A stretch of 60,793 bases of DNA from assembly GCA_039908345.1 (NCBI GenBank), contig JAMOBD010000025.1, positions 1-60,793 of the forward strand, given 5' to 3'. The notes beneath the pieces were generated by a model. The model saw nothing but the letters and a program-made list of their open reading frames with translations, did not search any database and had not been told where the DNA came from. A program made the translations under genes and the position numbers. Below, piece by piece: positions 55,682 to 60,793 of this stretch. Positions within the stretch are counted from its first letter, which is position 1, and the number at the start of each line of letters is the position of its first letter. Source of the stretch: Magnetospirillum sp. WYHS-4. Lineage in GTDB: Bacteria > Pseudomonadota > Alphaproteobacteria > Rhodospirillales > GLO-3.

Positions 55682-56107
55682 TCAGAACAGCTCGACGTCG
55701 GGAACGGCGGCCGAAGGGGTGGCCGGGTCCGTGCCACGCAGGCGGGCGGCCAAGCGCTGGCGCATGGCTTCGAGGGGTAGTCCGTCCAGCAGGCCGGCCG
55801 CGATTCGGTCGCGCAGATCCGCATCCGACCCCGCGGCCGGCGTCATGGCTGCCAGATCGACGACGGCGCTTCTCAGGCGGGCCAGGAGCATCGCGACCTG
55901 TTCCTGGTGCTGGCGGATCAGATCCTCGCTCTGCAGGGCCCCGATCACCTCGGGAAAGTGGCCTTCCTCCCCTCGCAGGTGCGTCCCGATGGTCTGGGCG
56001 CACCGTTCCTGTTCGGCGGCCACGGCGACGATTTCCGCTTCCGCCGCCTCCAGGCCGGCAACCATCACCTCGCCCAGGGCGAGCCATCGTTCCAAGGTTG
56101 GCTTCAT
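55682..56107 (-). CDS. CheT/CheZ-like candidate CheY-phosphate phosphatase
   Basis: This 141-residue all-helical protein has 'IGALQSEDLIRQHQEQV' at residues 55-71. The DLIRQ is a D-x-x-x-Q motif (Asp62, Gln66) that lines up without gaps on the catalytic AQDFQDLTGQ of CheZ. A flexible Ala/Pro linker follows, then the end DVELF, where CheZ has its CheY-binding ...LGF tail. S. meliloti CheT, also DxxxQ-bearing, is encoded in a similar operon. The gene is on the opposite strand to the operon. Overall similarity to either family cannot be judged by eye. Confidence 0.55.
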   Translation of the reverse strand: MKPTLERWLALGEVMVAGLEAAEAEIVAVAAEQERCAQTIGTHLRGEEGHFPEVIGALQSEDLIRQHQEQVAMLLARLRSAVVDLAAMTPAAGSDADLRDRIAAGLLDGLPLEAMRQRLAARLRGTDPATPSAAVPDVELF

Positions 56108-56273
56108 GGTGGACTTCTACCGTTACGTCCGATCCCCGCCTCCAGCATACCCGGCCTGTCTAGAGCAAGTCTAGGAAGTTGGCGAATCTTCGAGTATGGT
56201 GAACATACTTGTGGCTGGGGAGCCCCGTTCCGTCTAGCCGGAACGGAAAAAGCAGGGCCGACGGAAAATCGCG

Positions 56274-57446
56274 ATGGAACGCTGGCAAGTCCAGGAGGTG
56301 CTTTATTTGCATCGGCTGTGGACGCTGGGAAGTCCCGGCGGCCGTCGTGCGGATTTGTCCGGACAGGATCTGGGCGGCCTACCCTTGGCCGGGGCCGCCC
56401 TGGAACGCGCCAAACTGGCCGGAGCCAATCTCGCCAGATGCGACCTGCGCGCCGCCAAGCTTGGCGGGGCCGACCTGTTCGGCGCCAACCTGGCTGGAGC
56501 CGACCTCGCCGGAGCCGATCTGGAAAACGCCGATCTGCGTGGCGCCGTGTTGCGCGATGCGAACCTTTCCGTCGCCAACCTCAAGGGCGCCAACATGCGC
56601 CGCGGGCTCAGCCTGGGCGGCGGCGCCGATGCCCCGCCCCAGGTTCTCCGACAGGACTTGCGCGGCGCCACCTTGGACGGCGCCGACTTGGCCGGGGTTG
56701 ACGCGGCTTCCGCCGATTTCACGGGCGCCAGCCTCGATTCCGCCAACCTGGAGAACGCGTCCCTGGCCGATGCCGAAATGGAGGGTGCCGTTCTCGCCCA
56801 CGCCAATTTGGCCAACGTCGAGCTAGGCGGCGCCAACCTGGAAAACTGCGACCTCCGGGGCGCCGTGCTGGATGGTGCCAACCTCGATGGCGCGACGATG
56901 CGCGGCGCCAATCTGGCCGGCGTCGACCTGTCCACCGCCGTGGTCGATGGCGCCGACCTGGCCGGAGCGGTCCTGGAAGGGGCGACCATCCCGGAGCCCA
57001 TCGACCGCCGGCCCCGCGATCTGGCGGCGCTGCTGGTCGACCACCGCGCCTGGCTGGCCGACCAGGGGGGGCGGGCCCTGGTCCTGGATCGGGCGGACCT
57101 CAGTTTCGTCGATCTGGCGGGAAGGAACCTGTCCGGGGCCATCTTGCGCCAAGCCGATCTGCGCGGCGCCGAACTGACCAAATGCAAACTGGTCCTGGCC
57201 GATCTGACCGGATGCAACCTGACGGGGGCCGTGCTGCGCGGGGCCGACTTGCGCGGCGCGATTCTCCGGGGCGCCGACCTGACCGGAGCCGACCTCGGAG
57301 ACGCCGATCTGCGTTCGGGCCGGGTCGCCGAGGGGGCCAGCATCCTGGAACGGCCGGTCGACCTGACCGACGCCAACCTGGCGGACGCCAATCTGGAGGG
57401 AGCCGTAGGCCTTCCGGCCGACGCCAAGGGGGGGCAGGGGGAATGA
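56274..57446 (+). CDS. Pentapeptide-repeat protein
   Basis: This 390-residue protein is made of A(D/N)LxG repeats in two blocks (about 26-238 and 275-385) forming right-handed quadrilateral beta-helices. Between them is a helical insert 'RRPRDLAALLVDHRAWLADQGG' (block split at DL). There is no signal peptide. The N-terminal 15 residues are helical. Functions of such proteins vary (DNA-gyrase mimicry, scaffolds). The stop overlaps the cheD start (ATGA), so it is translated together with cheD. Confidence 0.9.
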   Translation: MERWQVQEVLYLHRLWTLGSPGGRRADLSGQDLGGLPLAGAALERAKLAGANLARCDLRAAKLGGADLFGANLAGADLAGADLENADLRGAVLRDANLSVANLKGANMRRGLSLGGGADAPPQVLRQDLRGATLDGADLAGVDAASADFTGASLDSANLENASLADAEMEGAVLAHANLANVELGGANLENCDLRGAVLDGANLDGATMRGANLAGVDLSTAVVDGADLAGAVLEGATIPEPIDRRPRDLAALLVDHRAWLADQGGRALVLDRADLSFVDLAGRNLSGAILRQADLRGAELTKCKLVLADLTGCNLTGAVLRGADLRGAILRGADLTGADLGDADLRSGRVAEGASILERPVDLTDANLADANLEGAVGLPADAKGGQGE

Positions 57447-58078
57447 TGAAGCCGGCAGCGACGGCACGCGTCATCGCCGCGGACGACATCGACGACACCC
57501 GGCGTCGCTATTTCGATCCGGTGCTCAAGGTTACCGTGGTCTCCGTCTTCCAGGGCGATTTCTACATCACCGCCCGGCCGGGGGAGATGCTGTCCACGGT
57601 CCTCGGGTCCTGCATCGCCGCCTGCATTCGCGATCCCATCGCCGGGGTCGGGGGGATGAACCATTTCCTGCTGCCCGACGCGGGCGGAGCCGATGGCGGC
57701 GGCGCGGGCGTGGAATTGCGCTACGGCAGCTACTCCATGGAACAGTTGATCAACGGCATTCTGTCCCGCGGCGGCCGGCGCGAGCGCCTGGAGGTCAAGG
57801 TGTTCGGCGGTGCCAATGTGATCCGGTCGTCGTCGGCCGTCGGACATCGCAACGCCGACTTCATCGAAGGCTACCTGACCAACGAAGGTCTGGCCATCGG
57901 CAGCCGCCACCTACGTGGCACCCTGCCTCGCAAGATCCAGTACTTTCCCGCCTCCGGCCTGGTACGCATGAAGGAAATCGCCGAAGTCGTCGCCAACCGG
58001 GTCTTCGAGCGCGAGACCGCCCATCAGGTTCGGCTGCGTCCCTCGCCCGCCGCGGGTTCCATCGAGCTTTTCGACTAA
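57443..58078 (+). CDS. cheD: Chemoreceptor glutamine deamidase CheD
   Basis: This 211-residue enzyme deamidates receptor Gln residues. Catalytic Cys57 is in LGSCIAAC, His74 in GGMNHFLLP, then 'KVFGGANV' and '[17 protein letters not shown]' (blocks). An N-terminal extension of about 25 residues precedes the core. It ends IELFD, close to the DVELF end of the nearby phosphatase candidate. Start ATG overlaps the pentapeptide gene stop. Confidence 0.94.
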   Translation: MMKPAATARVIAADDIDDTRRRYFDPVLKVTVVSVFQGDFYITARPGEMLSTVLGSCIAACIRDPIAGVGGMNHFLLPDAGGADGGGAGVELRYGSYSMEQLINGILSRGGRRERLEVKVFGGANVIRSSSAVGHRNADFIEGYLTNEGLAIGSRHLRGTLPRKIQYFPASGLVRMKEIAEVVANRVFERETAHQVRLRPSPAAGSIELFD

Positions 58079-58160
58079 GGGGATAAGGAATATCCACAGG
58101 TGCCATCACCATTCGCTTCTGATAGGCTTTTGCAGGGGCGTTGTCCGTAGGGGGTATGCC

Positions 58161-60305
58161 ATGTTCGATCTGAAGATTTCCGCCAAATTGCCGTTGGGAT
58201 TCGTGTCGCTTGCGTTGCTGACCGCCGTGGTGACGGGCATCGTGGCCTTTCATGCGTCCGAGGACGCCCTCGAGTCCGCAGCCTTCGACAAGCTGAAGGC
58301 GGTAAGCCAGGCGCGGCGCTCCGAACTCGGCAACTACCTGGACTCGATCAAGGCCGACGTCCTTCTGCTGGCCGAGAACCACATGATGATCGACGGCCTG
58401 GAGGAATTCGAGGCCGGCTGGGATGAAATGGGCGACAAGGTCGAGGAAACGCTGCAGAAACTCTACATCTCCGACAATCCCAACAAAGCTGGCGAAAAGC
58501 ACAAGATGGACGCTGCCAAGGATGGCGGAAAGTATAGCCAAGCCCATGCCAAATACCATCCCTGGTTGCGTTCGGTGGTTGAGGCGCGAGGTTATTACGA
58601 CCTCTTCCTTCTCACCCACGAGGGCAAGGTCGTCTATTCGGTCTTCAAGGAACCGGATTTCGCGACGGATCTCGTGAAGGGTAAATGGAAGGATAGCGAC
58701 CTCGCCAAGGCCATGAAGGCCGTCGATGCCAACTTCAAGAAGGGCTTCGCCGCCTTCACCGATTTCGCCCCCTATGCGCCTAGCGACGGCGCGCCGGCCA
58801 GCTTCATCGCCGCCCCCATCTTCGATCACGAAGGCAAGCGGCACGGCATCCTGGTCTTCCAGATGCCGACCGCCAACATCAACAAGGTCATGCTGAACAC
58901 GGCGGCCATGGGCGAAACCGGCGAGACCTTCCTGGTCGGCCAGGACTACCTGATGCGCAGCGATTCCCGCTTTCTCAAGGAATCCACCATCCTCAAGAAG
59001 AAGCTGGATACCGAGGCCGTGCGGCGGGTGGCACGCGGCGAGGAAGGCACCCTTGTCGCCAACGACTATCGCGGCAAGGAAAATCTGATTGCCTATTCCC
59101 CCTTCGAATTCCTTGGCGCCAAATGGGGCATGATCGCCAAGATCGACATGGAGGAAGTGGACAAGCCCATCGGCGCCATGCGCAACGACCTGATCGTCGC
59201 CGTCCTGGTCGTGGTGGTGATCGTCGGTGCCATCGGCTTCGCCCTCGCCCTGGGGCTGACCCGGCCCATCGGGGCCATGGTCGGCGCCATGAACCGGCTG
59301 GCCAACCGCGATTTGACGGTGGAAGTGCCGGCGCGCGGCCGCAAGGACGAGATCGGCGAGATGGCCGCCGCCGTACAGATCTTCAAGGACAACGCGCTCA
59401 GGGTGCGCGACATGGAGGCTGAGCAGGAAGCCGCCAAGAAGCGCGCCGAGGAGGAAAAGAAGGCCCTGATGCGCCGCATGGCCGACGACTTCCAGGCCAG
59501 CGTGGGCGGCGTGGTGCAGGGCGTGTCCTCGGCGGCGACCCAGTTGCAGTCTTCCGCCACCGCCCTGTCGGCGACGGCGGAAGAAACCAGCAAGCAGGCC
59601 ACCACCGTGGCCGCGGCCGCCGAGCAGGCCTCGACCAACGTGCAGACGGTTTCCGCCGCGGCGGAGGAACTGTCCAGTTCGATCCACGAGATCGGCCGCC
59701 AAGTGAGCCAGTCCACCCGCATCGCCGGGCAGGCTGTGAGCGAGGTGGATGCCGCCAACGCCAAGGTCCAGGGCCTGGTCGCGGCGGCCAAGAAGATCGG
59801 TGAGGTGGTCTCCCTGATTTCCGACGTGGCCGAACAGACCAACCTGTTGGCGCTCAACGCCACCATCGAGGCGGCCCGGGCCGGCGAAGCCGGCAAGGGC
59901 TTCGCCGTCGTGGCTTCCGAGGTGAAGAACCTGGCCAACCAGACCGCCAAGGCGACCGAGGAGATCGGCGCCCAGATCGGCGGCATCCAGGCCGCTACCC
60001 ACGAGGCGGTCGATGCCATCGCCGGCATCGGCAAGATCATCGGCCAGATCAACGAGATCGCCTCGGCCATCGCAGCGGCAGTGGAGGAACAGGGCGCGGC
60101 CACCCAGGAAATCGCCCGCAACGTGGAACAGGCATCGGTCGGCACGCGGGAGGTCTCGTCCAACATCGGCGGCGTCACCCAGGCGGCCGGCGAGACCGGG
60201 GAGGCCTCCAGCCAAATCCTGAACGCCGCCCAGGAACTATCCCACCAGTCCGAGACCCTGCGCGGCAAGGTGGATGGCTTCCTGGCCCAGATCCGGGCGT
60301 CCTGA
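58161..60305 (+). CDS. Methyl-accepting chemotaxis protein with Cache-type periplasmic domain
   Basis: This 714-residue receptor has a first membrane segment (11-31), a long periplasmic domain (32-340) with '[18 protein letters not shown]' and '[18 protein letters not shown]', typical of dCache-like sensors. A second segment ('[19 protein letters not shown]'), HAMP and a signalling hairpin with '[20 protein letters not shown]' follow. It ends FLAQIRAS, without the W-x-x-F tail seen in the other two membrane receptors. It is separated from cheD by 82 bases and may have its own promoter. Confidence 0.92.
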   Translation: MFDLKISAKLPLGFVSLALLTAVVTGIVAFHASEDALESAAFDKLKAVSQARRSELGNYLDSIKADVLLLAENHMMIDGLEEFEAGWDEMGDKVEETLQKLYISDNPNKAGEKHKMDAAKDGGKYSQAHAKYHPWLRSVVEARGYYDLFLLTHEGKVVYSVFKEPDFATDLVKGKWKDSDLAKAMKAVDANFKKGFAAFTDFAPYAPSDGAPASFIAAPIFDHEGKRHGILVFQMPTANINKVMLNTAAMGETGETFLVGQDYLMRSDSRFLKESTILKKKLDTEAVRRVARGEEGTLVANDYRGKENLIAYSPFEFLGAKWGMIAKIDMEEVDKPIGAMRNDLIVAVLVVVVIVGAIGFALALGLTRPIGAMVGAMNRLANRDLTVEVPARGRKDEIGEMAAAVQIFKDNALRVRDMEAEQEAAKKRAEEEKKALMRRMADDFQASVGGVVQGVSSAATQLQSSATALSATAEETSKQATTVAAAAEQASTNVQTVSAAAEELSSSIHEIGRQVSQSTRIAGQAVSEVDAANAKVQGLVAAAKKIGEVVSLISDVAEQTNLLALNATIEAARAGEAGKGFAVVASEVKNLANQTAKATEEIGAQIGGIQAATHEAVDAIAGIGKIIGQINEIASAIAAAVEEQGAATQEIARNVEQASVGTREVSSNIGGVTQAAGETGEASSQILNAAQELSHQSETLRGKVDGFLAQIRAS

Positions 60306-60310
60306 ACCGG

Positions 60311-60652
60311 TTACAGGATCTCCAGCACCTTCTCGGGCGGGCGGCCCAGCGCCGCCCGCTTGCCCTTGACCACGATGGGCCGCTCGATGGTGCGCGGATG
60401 GGCGGCCATGGCGGCGATCAGGGCCTCGTCGGACAGGGCGGGATCGTTCAGGCCTTCCTCCTTGGCTTCCTTGGCGCGCAGCAACTGGCGGGGCGTCAGG
60501 CCCAGCTTGTCCAGCAGTTCCTTCAACTCGGCCGCCGTCGGCGGGCGGTCCAGGTATTCGACCACCTGCGGCTCGATCCCCCGGCCGCGCAGCAGGTCCA
60601 GGGTCTGGCGGGATTTGGAACAGCGGGGGTTGTGATAGATGGTGACGGTCAT
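60311..60652 (-). CDS. arsC: Arsenate reductase, glutaredoxin-dependent (ArsC family)
   Basis: This 113-residue thioredoxin-fold protein has catalytic Cys11 in NPRCSKSRQ and the Arg-rich anion-binding region 'HPRTIERPIVV'. It reduces arsenate with glutathione and glutaredoxin; some members (Spx/YffB-like) have other roles. The ATG overlaps the recX stop (ATGA). No other ars genes are seen in the window. Confidence 0.88.
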   Translation of the reverse strand: MTVTIYHNPRCSKSRQTLDLLRGRGIEPQVVEYLDRPPTAAELKELLDKLGLTPRQLLRAKEAKEEGLNDPALSDEALIAAMAAHPRTIERPIVVKGKRAALGRPPEKVLEIL

Positions 60653-60793
60653 GCTTCTTGCTCCAGGTCGTCGGGGGTGGCGGCGTCGACGATACGCCGG
60701 GCGGTGTCGAAGGAAAAGCCGGCCCGTGCCAGGGCGGCCAGGTCCCGGTCGCGCAGGGCCGCCCGCTTGTCCGCCGCCCGCCAGGGGCCCAGG
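60649..60793 (-). CDS. recX: Regulatory protein RecX, C-terminal part (5' end outside window)
   Basis: The visible 47 codons read 'LGPWRAADKRAALRDRDLAALARAGFSFDTARRIVDAATPDD' (taken as blocks), the C-terminal three-helix repeat of RecX, an inhibitor of RecA filaments. 'LARAGFSFDTARRIVDA' is the typical end. The gene continues past the window edge. Its stop overlaps arsC. Confidence 0.7.
   Translation of the reverse strand, partial: LGPWRAADKRAALRDRDLAALARAGFSFDTARRIVDAATPDDLEQEA

Noticed and set aside
60311-60652. Part of an arsenic-resistance operon
   Set aside because: No arsB, acr3 or arsR neighbour is seen; the gene overlaps recX, and the SqrR-like regulator at 40.7 kb is unrelated by position and cysteines.

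Overview
The window is GC-rich (roughly two thirds G+C by eye), densely coding DNA from the chromosome of a motile, respiring alphaproteobacterium. A full ISC iron-sulfur operon led by an Rrf2/IscR gene, a MipZ-type ATPase, an alphaproteobacterial-style che operon with two cheY genes and cheD, a cytochrome c' and a YbjQ protein fit the Rhodospirillales (a Magnetospirillum-like relative). This placement is inferred from gene content; there is no 16S gene here. No insertion sequence, prophage, CRISPR array or replication origin was seen.

Left part (1-11.1 kb): the tail of a YbbP-type permease, a decayed nuclease remnant and the YbbA ATPase diverge from the lipase/thioesterase gene tesA. An AhpD-like protein, a FIST sensor and the ribosome-associated ATPase EttA follow. 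After a 392-base gap come a radical SAM/SPASM enzyme, an unrecognised coiled-coil protein of flagellin-like layout, and a TPR-plus-methyltransferase-like protein.

11.1-18.4 kb is one long sulfur and iron-sulfur operon: cysE, iscR, two cysteine desulfurases, iscU, iscA, hscB, hscA, then tRNA-Thr(TGT). It supplies cysteine, mobilises its sulfur, and builds and transfers clusters; the usual ferredoxin gene is not there. 18.4-21.9 kb holds queG and a cytochrome b561 (minus strand, with a clear terminator), a ribbon-helix-helix protein, cytochrome c' and an orphan LuxR-type response regulator.

22.1-32.7 kb is the most unusual region: a 1191-residue LEPR/DUF4347 protein with a seven-repeat beta-propeller, followed by a TolC-like outer-membrane lipoprotein, a periplasmic HlyD-like adaptor, a second adaptor with a cytoplasmic GAF-like head, a PqqD-like/M50 protease/HlyD fusion and an FGE-fold protein. 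It resembles a type I exporter in which a membrane zinc protease fusion takes the place of the ABC ATPase. 32.8-38.7 kb is a heavy-metal RND efflux operon with a fused, double-histidine-motif adaptor and a c-type cytochrome. 38.7-41.1 kb holds YbjQ, a DHH phosphoesterase-like protein, a small secreted protein and an SqrR/BigR-like thiol repressor.

41.2-60.3 kb is a chemotaxis island. It has a split PAS/receptor pair, a CZB zinc-binding receptor with a response regulator carrying a FliM-like tail, and the main operon (STAS protein, cheY, cheA, cheW, a nitrate-sensor-type receptor, cheR, cheB, cheY, mipZ). After a convergent gene for a DxxxQ-containing CheT/CheZ-like candidate phosphatase come a pentapeptide-repeat protein, cheD and a Cache-type receptor. 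The window ends with an ArsC-family reductase and the tail of recX on the minus strand.
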